Shown here in pieces: positions 32,006-40,706 of a stretch of 64,000 bases of DNA; position 1 is the first letter of the stretch; each line of letters begins with the position of its first letter. The notes beneath the pieces were generated by a model that saw only the letters and a list, made by a program, of their open reading frames with translations, searched no databases and was not told the DNA's origin. Source of the stretch: CAZAYY01 sp964489525. GTDB taxonomy: Bacteria; Chloroflexota; Anaerolineae; Anaerolineales; JABWBV01. The stretch is from positions 42,029 through 106,028 of the forward strand of contig CAZAYY010000013.1 in assembly GCA_964489525.1 (NCBI GenBank). The letters are read 5' to 3'. The position numbers were made by a program, and so were the translations under genes.

Positions 32006-34045
32006 TTAAGGGGTTCCGAGGGTGCCTGGGGCAGCCGTGGGCGATGCAGTTGGAGTTACCCGTGGAGTGCTGGTTGCCGTTTGGGTTCGAGTGGGGGTTG
32101 GGGTGCGGCTCGGTATGGGTGTCAGGGTGGGGCGTGTGGTGATGGTGGGGGTCGCGCTGGGGGTGATCGGTAATATTTGGGTTGGTGTAATTAAAATTTC
32201 AGGGGGATAGAGTTCCAACATGGCTGATTGCCAGCTCAGACCCATGTCCAGGTAAAAATGGTTAAACCGGGCGCCCTGGTAATAAGAACGCCAGTTGAGA
32301 AGAGCAGGCGTGCGTTTCCATGAATAGGCATGGGCCAGGCGGGTGAAATCCACCCAATATCCGGGCAGGGGTGAAATTGGAGCGCCGCCTTTTTCGTAGG
32401 CAGCCGGGTCTCCACTAAACCGGGCATCTAAGTCCCAGGCCTGTGGGTAGACAGGTCTGCCCTGGGTGCCATCCTGGCGACGGGCTCGCAGATAAATTCG
32501 CCAATAAGTTTCAAATCCATAATCTTCCCGGACAACCATCATCCACCCTGCCCTGATGGGAGCCGCATTCACGTCAATTGCCCTGCCGGTATAGAGCCAG
32601 TTCTCCAATTCGCCGGGCATCAGGGGTTCTGTTAGGGGTTTATAGGCGGATTGCAATGTGGCCAGATAGTCCCATCCCAGCAGAACTCCGGCGTTCTCAC
32701 GAAGAGCCTGGAATGCTTCATCAATCTGGTCCAGTAGATAAAACCCTTGTGCGTCCAAATTCAGCTCGATTAGCCTGCCGCGGTTACCAGGAACTGGGGT
32801 GTTCGGAGAGGTGTTGGATGCCCATAGGGTGGTGTTGGGTTGGGCAGCAGCTTGGGCAATGGCATCTGGAAGCGGAGAGGCCAGCTGAATATTCGCCCAG
32901 GCCAGCCCATCCACCATCCCGGGTAAGGAAACCGGCGGCAATGCCAGGCTGCCACGGGGGTTCAGCCAATAGCCAGCCAGGTAATTCTCATTGGGATATT
33001 CGACGACAGTATATACCACCGCCTGGTCGGGACTCCAAACCGGGTAATCTCCTGCGCCCAGGTCCATCTGAATGCCATCTGTAACACTGTGAAGCATAAT
33101 TCTTCGTATGCCAGCTTTGTTGGCTGCCCAGGCAAGCCAATTGCCATCAGGGGACCATGCAGGGCGATGGTCCAGTGTATTTGGGTTCGCGCTGATGTTT
33201 TGGAAGCGATTGTCGGTGTTATCCAGGTCTGCTAACCAGATGTCTGGTTCGCCACTGCGGGTGGAGACAAATGCAATTTTACGCCCTTGAGGAGACCAGG
33301 CTGGCAAGTAATTATGATCCGGTCCGCTGGTAAGTTGGATGGGTTGTATGCTGTCATCCACGGCCCGGACGAAGATATGAAGATTGCCTTCGCTGTTGGT
33401 TTCATAAGCCAAAAAGCGCCCATCCGGTGACCAGCTTGGGCTGCCTTCGTAGAAGGCAGATTCGGTGAGAGGCCGGGTTTCTCCGGTTATCAAATCCAAC
33501 AGGTACAGATTCCAGGCGCCAGAGCGATTGGAAGAGAACGCAATCCAACGGCCATCCGGGCTGGGAGCCGGGGCAATATCGTCCCATGGTCCCCAGGTGA
33601 TGCGGGTGAAGGCGAGGGTTTGGGGTTCGTATAAAAACAGCCGGTTATAGATTCCCTCCTGAATTGAAACAACCATTACCCCGATGGGTTCGACTGGTGA
33701 AATCAATGGCAGAAGCACTGCCTGGGTGGGGTTGATGTCGGGGAATTCTATGGTTGCGGTTGCGGGTTCTGGGGTGGCGGTTGGCGTTGGGGTGCTGGTG
33801 TTGGTTAGTGGCAGCGCAGTAGGTGTGGCTGACTGCGGCAATGCGGAAGGTTGTGCGGGTGGTGAGGAGGGCAATCCAAAGCCAGTATACCCGGGCCAGT
33901 TTTGCTGGATGGCATAAATTCCCGCCAGTAAAACCAGGAGCAGCGTCAGCCCAACCAGCGCGTGAAAGACCCAGGCTTTCCTGGTTTGGGGCGTTTCACG
34001 CGGGTTTGCTTCAGCTGGGTTTATTTTGTTTTCGATTTCTGCCAT
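32006..34045 (-). CDS. TolB-like PD40 beta-propeller membrane protein
   Basis: 679 aa. A charged N-terminus of about 25 residues and one helix (about 28-48) anchor it; a Pro/Thr-rich linker follows, then PD40/TolB repeats with the pattern SPDGRWIAFSSNRSG, SPDGRFLAYETNSEG, SPQGRKIAFVSTRSG, SPDGNWLAWAANKAG, giving a beta-propeller. Residues about 430-620 form a separate domain (LRENAGVLLGWDYL to LDMGLSWQSAMLELYPP) that I do not recognise, and a second Pro/Thr-rich tail ends the protein. Probably a surface binding protein. It lies between the ABC exporter and the M23 peptidase in one transcription unit. Confidence 0.82.
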   Translation of the reverse strand: MAEIENKINPAEANPRETPQTRKAWVFHALVGLTLLLVLLAGIYAIQQNWPGYTGFGLPSSPPAQPSALPQSATPTALPLTNTSTPTPTATPEPATATIEFPDINPTQAVLLPLISPVEPIGVMVVSIQEGIYNRLFLYEPQTLAFTRITWGPWDDIAPAPSPDGRWIAFSSNRSGAWNLYLLDLITGETRPLTESAFYEGSPSWSPDGRFLAYETNSEGNLHIFVRAVDDSIQPIQLTSGPDHNYLPAWSPQGRKIAFVSTRSGEPDIWLADLDNTDNRFQNISANPNTLDHRPAWSPDGNWLAWAANKAGIRRIMLHSVTDGIQMDLGAGDYPVWSPDQAVVYTVVEYPNENYLAGYWLNPRGSLALPPVSLPGMVDGLAWANIQLASPLPDAIAQAAAQPNTTLWASNTSPNTPVPGNRGRLIELNLDAQGFYLLDQIDEAFQALRENAGVLLGWDYLATLQSAYKPLTEPLMPGELENWLYTGRAIDVNAAPIRAGWMMVVREDYGFETYWRIYLRARRQDGTQGRPVYPQAWDLDARFSGDPAAYEKGGAPISPLPGYWVDFTRLAHAYSWKRTPALLNWRSYYQGARFNHFYLDMGLSWQSAMLELYPPEILITPTQILPITPSATPTITTRPTLTPIPSRTPTPTRTQTATSTPRVTPTASPTAAPGTLGTP

Positions 34046-34071
34046 TCACATCAGCCTCACACAGGGCTGCT

Positions 34072-35907
34072 TCAATTTTGCTCCTCAAACCCCATTTTGT
34101 AAAGGTGTTCGTAAGTACCACTGAGGGCCAATAATTCGCTGTGAGTGCCCATTTCGATAATTTCACCTTTATCCATTACGATAATGAGGTCTGCATTCAC
34201 AATGGTGGAAAGCCGATGGGCAATCACAAATGAGGTCCGGCCTTTAAGGAGTTTGGAGAGTGCTTCCTGGATGATGTGTTCGGTTTGGGTGTCTACACTG
34301 CTGGTTGCTTCATCCAGAATCAGGATGCGCGGGTTTGCCAGCAGTGCCCTGGCAAATGAAACCAGCTGGCGTTGGCCCACGGAAAGGATGACGCCGCCCT
34401 CGTTAACGGGGGTGTCGTATCCGTTCTTCAGCTTCATAATGAAATCGTGGGCGCCAACAGCCTGGGCTGCGGCCTGAATCTCTTCATCGGTTGCACTCAA
34501 CCGGCCAAATCGAATATTTTCCTTGACAGTCCCATCGAATAGAAATGGGTCCTGAAGGACAATCCCCATTTGTTTGCGCAGGCTGCCCTGAGAGACGCTG
34601 CGTAAATCGAGGCCGTCCACCCGCACGGAACCCTGGGTGGGGTCGTGAAAACGGCAAATTAGCTTGACGATGGTAGATTTTCCGGCACCCGTTTCGCCGA
34701 CAAGCGCCACCGTTGCCCCTACGGGGATGGCAAAATCTACGCTCTTGAGCACAGGTACGCTCTCGTCTTCGTATTTGAAGTAAACCTGCTCAAAGCGAAC
34801 TTCTCCCCGGATTTCGGGCAGTTCAATGGCGTCCGGTGCATCTTGCACTTCAATATGGGCATCCATCAGGTTAAAAATGCGTTCACCACCCGCCATGGTG
34901 GATTGAAACGTGTCAAACTGCTGGCTCAAGTTGCGGATAGGCCCGAAGAACCGCTCCACATACAAAACAAAAGCGATCAATGTGCCGGCAGTCAGTTCTT
35001 CTTGCAGGACATATCTTCCGCCTACCCAAATCACAATGGCTGTTGCAATGCTGCCCAGAAGGTCGGATGTAGGTAAAAATGCCGAGACAATGCGCTGCGC
35101 ATCCAGGTTTAATTTTAAGTTGTAGCCATTCACCATTTCTTTAAAGAAATTCAGGTTGAATTTTTCACGCGCAAAAGCCTGGATTACCCGGATGCCGTTG
35201 ATGTTCTCTGCCAAAACCGAGTTCACCCAACTGTTGGCGGCTCGCACCCGGCGGTAATTCTCTTGGGAGATTTTCCGGAAATACACTGTGGCCAATACCA
35301 TCAAGGGCAAAACGGTGAATGTGAGCAGCGAGAGCCGGGCATTCATCAGTGTCATGGCCACCAAAATACCCACCAGCGTAAATACATCCCGGAACACCCC
35401 CAACATCGTCCAGGTGACGAACTGCCGCACCACCTGGACATCGTTGATGATGCGCGCAATCACCCTTCCAACACTGTAACGGTTGTAAAAATTTAGCGAA
35501 AGGCGTTGGAGATGGGTGAACAGGGCTGTGCGCAAATCGTAAACCACACCCGCCCCAACCCGCATCATAATCCGGACACGGTAGTAAGTTGCTACCCATT
35601 GAACCAACACGCTCGCAAAATACAGGCCAACCATGGTAACCAGCACGTCTGCTGAACCAGTCGTCAGGCCATCGTCAATGGCGACTTCCAGGAAGAAAGG
35701 GCCTAGAACCGTTACCAGGGCGGCAACTGCCATGAGCACCGCTGCCTGGAAAATTTTTAAGTTATAGGGTGTTATGAATGCCATATAGCGCCGGGTGACA
35801 TGGGGGTCAAACCCCTTCCCCAGGGTTTCGTTTTCCATCACATAGGATGGCGGTCCGCTTTTTTTCTTTGAAAAAGTGTGTGTATTCGTCGCGCTTTTTG
35901 TGGTCAT
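34072..35907 (-). CDS. ABC exporter half-transporter, canonical ATPase site
   Basis: 611 aa from the ATG at 35907, 4 bp after the partner stop; earlier in-frame ATGs overlap that gene. Six membrane helices (residues about 40-330) precede a nucleotide-binding domain: Walker A GETGAGKST, signature degenerate LSVGQRQL, Walker B ILILDEATSSVDTQTE with the catalytic Glu. Its partner has an intact LSGGQ but Asp at the catalytic Glu. The two therefore form a heterodimer with one consensus and one degenerate site, as in BmrCD and TM287/288 multidrug exporters. Substrate unknown. Confidence 0.9.
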   Translation of the reverse strand: MTTKSATNTHTFSKKKSGPPSYVMENETLGKGFDPHVTRRYMAFITPYNLKIFQAAVLMAVAALVTVLGPFFLEVAIDDGLTTGSADVLVTMVGLYFASVLVQWVATYYRVRIMMRVGAGVVYDLRTALFTHLQRLSLNFYNRYSVGRVIARIINDVQVVRQFVTWTMLGVFRDVFTLVGILVAMTLMNARLSLLTFTVLPLMVLATVYFRKISQENYRRVRAANSWVNSVLAENINGIRVIQAFAREKFNLNFFKEMVNGYNLKLNLDAQRIVSAFLPTSDLLGSIATAIVIWVGGRYVLQEELTAGTLIAFVLYVERFFGPIRNLSQQFDTFQSTMAGGERIFNLMDAHIEVQDAPDAIELPEIRGEVRFEQVYFKYEDESVPVLKSVDFAIPVGATVALVGETGAGKSTIVKLICRFHDPTQGSVRVDGLDLRSVSQGSLRKQMGIVLQDPFLFDGTVKENIRFGRLSATDEEIQAAAQAVGAHDFIMKLKNGYDTPVNEGGVILSVGQRQLVSFARALLANPRILILDEATSSVDTQTEHIIQEALSKLLKGRTSFVIAHRLSTIVNADLIIVMDKGEIIEMGTHSELLALSGTYEHLYKMGFEEQN

Positions 35908-35911
35908 GAGG

Positions 35912-37678
35912 TTACTCAGCCTGGGCTGCGGTAAGCGCAGCATATTCTTCTTGTTTTTTAAGTTGGAGTTCGTAAATTTCGCGGTAAACCCCTTCTTGTG
36001 TAAGCAATGTTTCATGGGTGCCGCGTTGGACGATTTCACCACCATCCATCACCAGGATCATGTCGGCCCGGCGGACCGTGGAAAGGCGGTGGGCGATGAC
36101 AAATGTCGTCCGCCCTTGCATCAATTCACCCAGGGCCTGCTGGATAAGCCGTTCGGTTTCGGTGTCTACGCTCGAAGTAGAATCGTCGAGGATGAGAATT
36201 CGCGGATTGGTCAGCAGCGCCCGGGCGATGGCCACTCGCTGCCTTTGTCCGCCAGAGAGCGTTAAGCCTCTTTCGCCAACAATTGTGTTATATCCCTCAG
36301 GAAGTGCCATGATAAACTCGTGCGCCTGGGCGGCTTTGGCTGCCGCGATGATTTCTTCGTCCGAAGCGTCGGGCTGCCCGAATGCAATATTGGCTGCCAC
36401 CGTGTCTGAAAAAAGCAAAGAGGTTTGCAGCACAATTCCAATCTGTTTTCGCAGGCTTTCCAGATCTAACTGGCGCACATCCACCCCGTCAATCAAGACT
36501 TGTCCTTCACTGACATCATAAAAGCGGGGAATCAGGTTCACCAGGCTGGTCTTTCCAGAGCCGGTTGTGCCAATCAGGGCAATAATCTGGTTGGGTTTCA
36601 CGTCTACCTGGATATTATTCAGGGCGAATTCATGGGCATCTGGCCGGTATTTGAGACCTACTTGCCTGAATTCCACCCTACCTTCCAGTTTGGCAAGCAC
36701 TTGTGGTTTTTCCGGGGTTTGGATTTCTGCCTTTTCATCCAAAATCTCGAAAATTCGATTCAGGCCGGCTTTGGCCTCCCCGGCAAGGTTCACCAGCCAG
36801 GCCAATTCTTGGGCGGGGTTGGCCATCAGCAGCAGGTAGGCGTTGAAGGCAACAATGTCGCCAACGGTCAATTGGCCTTCTAACACCATCCACCCGCCAA
36901 CCCCCAGGATCAAAATCGTTCCAATGGCTGTGAGCAGTTGGGTGGTTGGGAAAAGCTTGGCAAATTCACTTAAAACCACAATGCGGGTCTGGTATTCTTC
37001 GCGATTGGCCCTGGCAAACCGTTCGATTTCATAATCTTCCCTGGCAAAAGCCCGAATCACCTGCGCCCCACTGACGTTTTCCTGGACACGGGTGGAGAGT
37101 TCACCCATGGCCTGGTCCACACGGTAAAACAGTTCGCTGATTCTCTGGCCAAAGCTTGTGGTGAGTAAGAGCAGTGGGACCATTGGCAGCATAGTCACCA
37201 GTGCAAGGATCCAGTTTTGGGCAAAAAGTAGGATGGTGATGCCAATGAGCAGCACCGTGATCCGAATGAGCTCGACGATGCCAAACCCGGTGAACTGGTT
37301 GGTGGCATTGACATCTTCAATACAGCGGCTGATCAGCTGCCCAGTTTGAGCTTCATCGTGGTAGCTGAACGAGAGCCGCTGGATGTGGTCGTAGAGCCTG
37401 TTCCGCAGGTCGTATGCCACTTTTTGGGCAATCCAGGTGCTGGTGTATCTTTGTGCAAACAGCAGCAGCGCCCGGGCGACCCCAATTGCGATGACTAAAA
37501 ACGCTGCGTTACGCAGCACCACCAGGTCTTTATTAACCAAGCCAACATCGATAACATTTTTGATAATGCCTGGAATCACCAGCTGGCTGATGGTGATGGC
37601 AAATAAAAGTGCCAGTCCTAACAGCACCTGAAGCCGGTAGGGTTTCATAATTTGGGTTATGTGTTTCAGGAAGGTCAT
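35912..37678 (-). CDS. ABC exporter half-transporter, degenerate Walker B
   Basis: 588 aa. Six transmembrane helices (about 15-310), then an ATPase domain: Walker A GTTGSGKTS, Q-loop region IGIVLQTSLLFSDTV, signature LSGGQRQRVAIARAL, Walker B ILILDDSTSSVDTETE, where Asp replaces the catalytic Glu, and switch HRLSTV. It is the regulatory half of the heterodimer with the gene 4 bp downstream. It overlaps the upstream hypothetical gene by 4 bp. Confidence 0.9.
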   Translation of the reverse strand: MTFLKHITQIMKPYRLQVLLGLALLFAITISQLVIPGIIKNVIDVGLVNKDLVVLRNAAFLVIAIGVARALLLFAQRYTSTWIAQKVAYDLRNRLYDHIQRLSFSYHDEAQTGQLISRCIEDVNATNQFTGFGIVELIRITVLLIGITILLFAQNWILALVTMLPMVPLLLLTTSFGQRISELFYRVDQAMGELSTRVQENVSGAQVIRAFAREDYEIERFARANREEYQTRIVVLSEFAKLFPTTQLLTAIGTILILGVGGWMVLEGQLTVGDIVAFNAYLLLMANPAQELAWLVNLAGEAKAGLNRIFEILDEKAEIQTPEKPQVLAKLEGRVEFRQVGLKYRPDAHEFALNNIQVDVKPNQIIALIGTTGSGKTSLVNLIPRFYDVSEGQVLIDGVDVRQLDLESLRKQIGIVLQTSLLFSDTVAANIAFGQPDASDEEIIAAAKAAQAHEFIMALPEGYNTIVGERGLTLSGGQRQRVAIARALLTNPRILILDDSTSSVDTETERLIQQALGELMQGRTTFVIAHRLSTVRRADMILVMDGGEIVQRGTHETLLTQEGVYREIYELQLKKQEEYAALTAAQAE

Positions 37679-38088
37679 GATTTTGCCTGGGGTGAAGCGT
37701 TGTTTGTGTTAAAGGATAATTCGCGGTTGTCCACCACCTTGCGTTCCATCAGCCTGGGGTCTACTTCACTGCCGGGTTCGGGCAGGTCGGCTTGCTGGTA
37801 GAAGATTTCGACAGATAAGGTAAATTCCCCGGCAGGGTCTGGCACCCGCAGGTGCATGGTCATTTCCAGCCGGCTGTCTACCGTTTCAATGATGTTGGCC
37901 GTGGCGCTCACTTCTCCGGATGCGTTGCGGATGGTCAGCTCTCCGCTGGGGCTTTTCACAAAGGGTGTCAGTTCCAGGTAGAGCCGGACCCGCCGTCCAT
38001 CGGGGTAGGGTTGGACGCGCAGTTCCCGAATACGTACCTCTTCGGGTGGGACGGGAATGTCATCAGGATCGTAGAAGAAAATGTCCAT
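37675..38088 (-). CDS. Conserved hypothetical protein upstream of ABC exporter
   Basis: 137 aa, no signal or membrane segment. It opens MDIFFYDPDDIPVPPEEVRIRELRV and is mostly short beta strands with alternating charged and hydrophobic residues (RRVRLYLELTPF, RLEMTMHLRVPDPAGEFTLSVEIFY), suggesting a small beta-sandwich. I do not recognise the family. Its stop overlaps the exporter start (ATGA), so it is translationally coupled and may assist or regulate the exporter. AAAGG lies upstream of the ATG. Confidence 0.65.
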   Translation of the reverse strand: MDIFFYDPDDIPVPPEEVRIRELRVQPYPDGRRVRLYLELTPFVKSPSGELTIRNASGEVSATANIIETVDSRLEMTMHLRVPDPAGEFTLSVEIFYQQADLPEPGSEVDPRLMERKVVDNRELSFNTNNASPQAKS

Positions 38089-38112
38089 TGAAAAACCTTT
38101 GTCAATAGATGA

Positions 38113-38126
38113 TAGATAATTATCTA
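38113..38126. promoter_or_regulatory. Palindromic operator candidate upstream of exporter operon
   Basis: Perfect 14-bp palindrome TAGATAATTATCTA, 25 bp before the 38088 ATG and just after a TATAAT (minus, 38137-38142). AT-rich palindromes of this form are typical MarR-family sites. No regulator gene is adjacent. Confidence 0.45.
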
Positions 38127-38214
38127 ATTAACCCTGATTATACTCTTTCTTTGGGGAGGGTGGGAGTGTTGCGATTTCCTCACCATTTATTCGCCTGAAC
38201 ATCCGGGTTGGGAA

Positions 38215-38242
38215 TTGCGTTTTTTGGCAAATGCGCTAGAAT
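38215..38242 (+). promoter_or_regulatory. Promoter of the MetB-type gene
   Basis: TTGCGT (38215-38220), 16-bp spacer, TAGAAT (38237-38242), about 90 nt before the ATG at 38332. The intervening leader contains no recognised riboswitch or leader ORF. Confidence 0.45.
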
Positions 38243-38331
38243 ACAGGGGACATCCAGGTTACCCAAGATTCAGGTTCCAATTACCCCCCGGCTTTTTCAG
38301 CCAGGGATATTCTTTTCATGATGAGGTTGAT

Positions 38332-39486
38332 ATGCGTTTTGAGACCAAAGCCATCCATGCCGGATTTGATGCTGACCCAACCACCGGGGCAGTGATGCCC
38401 CCAATTTACCAGACATCCACCTATAAGCAAGAGGCTGTGGGGAAGCATAAGGGGTATGAATATTCTCGTACGGGAAACCCCACCCGAACGGTTCTCGAAG
38501 CCAACCTGGCTGCGTTAGAAAATGCGCCTTTTGGCCTGGCGTTTTCTTCGGGTATGGCGGCGATTGATATGGTTATTCGCCTGCTGCAGCCCGGGGATCA
38601 TATCCTGGCCAGCAACGATGTCTATGGTGGCACTTTTCGCCTGTTTGACAAGGTGTACCAGAAATACGGCCTGGCGTTTTCTTACGCAGATGGGGCGGAT
38701 TTAAACGCCTTTGCAGCGGCTCTGCGCCCAAACACCCGCATGGTGTGGATTGAAACCCCCACCAACCCCTGGCTAAGCGTCGTGGATTTGGCTGGGCTGG
38801 CCAGGGTTTTGCTCGATTATTCCCTTCAAACCAATCAAACCAGGCCGCTGCTGGTGGTGGATAACACTTTCGCAACACCTTACCTCCAGCAGCCGCTGGC
38901 TCTGGGAGCAGATCTTGTCCTCCACTCGACGACGAAGTACCTGGGAGGGCATTCGGATGTGATTGGTGGGGCGGTGGTGACCCACCATGAAACTCTGCAC
39001 AGGCAGCTTGCCTTTTTGCAGAATGCTGTGGGTGCGGTTCCAGGGCCGATGGATTGCTTCCTGGTGCTGAGGGGGATTAAAACCCTGGCTGTGCGCATGG
39101 ACAGGCATGCAGAAAACGCCTTGAAAATTGCAGAATTCCTGGCAGGCCGTTCCGAGGTCAGCAGGCTGCTTTACCCTCATCATCCCTCTCACCCCCAAAA
39201 CTCAACTGCCCTGCGCCAGATGCGCAACGGCGGGGGTATGGTGACCCTGGTGATGGATGGTGGAGAAAAGGCCGCCCGGCGGTTGGTTGAATCCACACGG
39301 ATTTTTGCATTGGCAGAATCTTTAGGCGGCGTAGAATCGTTGATTGAAGTGCCATCCGCGATGACGCACCTCTCCGTTGCAGGGTCTCCTCTCGAAGTCC
39401 CGCCCGGGTTGGTGCGTCTATCCGTTGGCCTGGAGAATGCCGACGATTTGTTGGATGATCTGGATCAGGCTTTGCGGCGGGTATGA
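38332..39486 (+). CDS. Cystathionine gamma-synthase/gamma-lyase family enzyme
   Basis: 384 aa from the ATG at 38332 (MRFETKAIHAGFDAD), with GAGG six nt upstream. PLP enzyme of the Cys/Met metabolism family: YQTSTYKQEAVGKHKGYEYSRTGNPTR, FSSGMAAID, VWIETPTNPWL, VVDNTFATPYLQQPL, and the PLP Lys in HSTTKYLGGHSDVIGG. It may act as gamma-synthase (MetB) or gamma-lyase; with cystathionine beta-synthase encoded nearby, a lyase completing reverse transsulfuration (homocysteine to cysteine) is attractive. Sequence alone does not decide. Its 3' end overlaps the convergent VKOR gene by 22 bp. Confidence 0.88.
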   Translation: MRFETKAIHAGFDADPTTGAVMPPIYQTSTYKQEAVGKHKGYEYSRTGNPTRTVLEANLAALENAPFGLAFSSGMAAIDMVIRLLQPGDHILASNDVYGGTFRLFDKVYQKYGLAFSYADGADLNAFAAALRPNTRMVWIETPTNPWLSVVDLAGLARVLLDYSLQTNQTRPLLVVDNTFATPYLQQPLALGADLVLHSTTKYLGGHSDVIGGAVVTHHETLHRQLAFLQNAVGAVPGPMDCFLVLRGIKTLAVRMDRHAENALKIAEFLAGRSEVSRLLYPHHPSHPQNSTALRQMRNGGGMVTLVMDGGEKAARRLVESTRIFALAESLGGVESLIEVPSAMTHLSVAGSPLEVPPGLVRLSVGLENADDLLDDLDQALRRV

Positions 39487-40622
39487 TATTTGCGCATTGC
39501 GGCCACAGCATCGTGTGTGCCGGCCCACAGCAGGATTGTCATAATAATGGCTGAAGCCAGGCACCATAAGCAGGTTGCCCCAATCACAAACGGTTCCAGG
39601 TAAGTCAGGTAAATTGAAAACAGCACACCGACCAATGCCAGCCACCAAAAGGCTTTGCTGCCCCGGTTTTGCCATGTGACCAGGCTGTGCCTTTGGAGTG
39701 CCCAGCTCGTACCGAGAGCGAGGTATCCCAGTAGGCCCAGGATGCCAATGGGCATCACACCAAACAAACGCGCATATTCACTTTGCTGAACCACATTGCA
39801 GTTGCCCACCGGGCCGCACACAGCCAGGGTTTCGGTGGTTTCAACATAGGCCAGGTAGCTGGATACCCCCAAACCAATGACAATCAGGGCAGGAATGACC
39901 CAGGTTGGCCAGGGTTTGACTCGAATTTGGTTTGCAAACGCATACCCACACAGCCCCACGCTGCTGACCATTCCCATCAATACGATCACGGCCATGCTGT
40001 TGGCGATGGGGTCCTGGGCAAATAATTCTCCTGCACTCAATTTTTTCGATTCCATGTTGGCGGTCAGCTGGGATGCAATCTGGTTGGCTTTGGTTTCTGC
40101 TGCCTGGGTTGCCAGGGCATCTTGGGAGAGGCTGCTGTTTGGGTCGGGTTGGCCCGGTGTGGAAATGGGTTCACCCACTTCTCCGGGTTCCATGTATCCG
40201 GCGGAAATCAAAAAATCCTGGAAAGCGGGGGCTGAAGGCCAGGCAATGCCTCCGCTGGCCAGACCCTGTTCGATAATGCCCGGGAATAGTTGGGGAATTT
40301 CAACCGACCCAACCAGAACCCGGTCATCAACCAGCAGCGCTGGAACTCCTCTGCGGTTGGCTGGGATGTTGTAATAAATAATTGCCTCGTTGTAGAGGGC
40401 GCTGCCCTCTTCCAGGGATACGTTGATGCCAATGATGACAAGTTGATCGCCATACTGTTCTAACAGCGGTGGCAGTACGTTATCAATGACCTCATGGCAG
40501 TGGGGGCAGGTGGGTGAGTAAAACAAAATCGCATGCACCTGCGCATCTTGTGCCTGTGCCGGGCTCCACTGGACACCCAGAAAGGCTGAGCATATCAAAA
40601 GGATTGAGAAAATTTTACGCAT
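39465..40622 (-). CDS. Thioredoxin-VKOR fusion membrane protein
   Basis: 385 aa from the ATG at 40622, preceded by AAGGAGGCGCGATTT; an in-frame ATG at 40706 would overlap this site. Signal peptide to about residue 25 (PAQAQ), then a thioredoxin-like domain with active-site C39-PHC. A membrane-embedded VKOR domain follows with loop cysteines (CGPVGNC), SEYARLFGVMPIG and the redox pair CLWC near residue 350. VKOR reoxidises the thioredoxin/DsbA-like partner with quinone to form disulfides in exported proteins. Here the thioredoxin is N-terminal, opposite to the better-known C-terminal fusion. 84 bp after the CBS gene. Confidence 0.88.
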   Translation of the reverse strand: MRKIFSILLICSAFLGVQWSPAQAQDAQVHAILFYSPTCPHCHEVIDNVLPPLLEQYGDQLVIIGINVSLEEGSALYNEAIIYYNIPANRRGVPALLVDDRVLVGSVEIPQLFPGIIEQGLASGGIAWPSAPAFQDFLISAGYMEPGEVGEPISTPGQPDPNSSLSQDALATQAAETKANQIASQLTANMESKKLSAGELFAQDPIANSMAVIVLMGMVSSVGLCGYAFANQIRVKPWPTWVIPALIVIGLGVSSYLAYVETTETLAVCGPVGNCNVVQQSEYARLFGVMPIGILGLLGYLALGTSWALQRHSLVTWQNRGSKAFWWLALVGVLFSIYLTYLEPFVIGATCLWCLASAIIMTILLWAGTHDAVAAMRKYHTRRKA

Positions 40623-40706
40623 AAATCGCGCCTCCTTATCTGCGTATATTTTCACAAAAAAGAGGCGAAATGAACAGGGACATTTGTCCCAAATATTGGG
40701 GGACAA

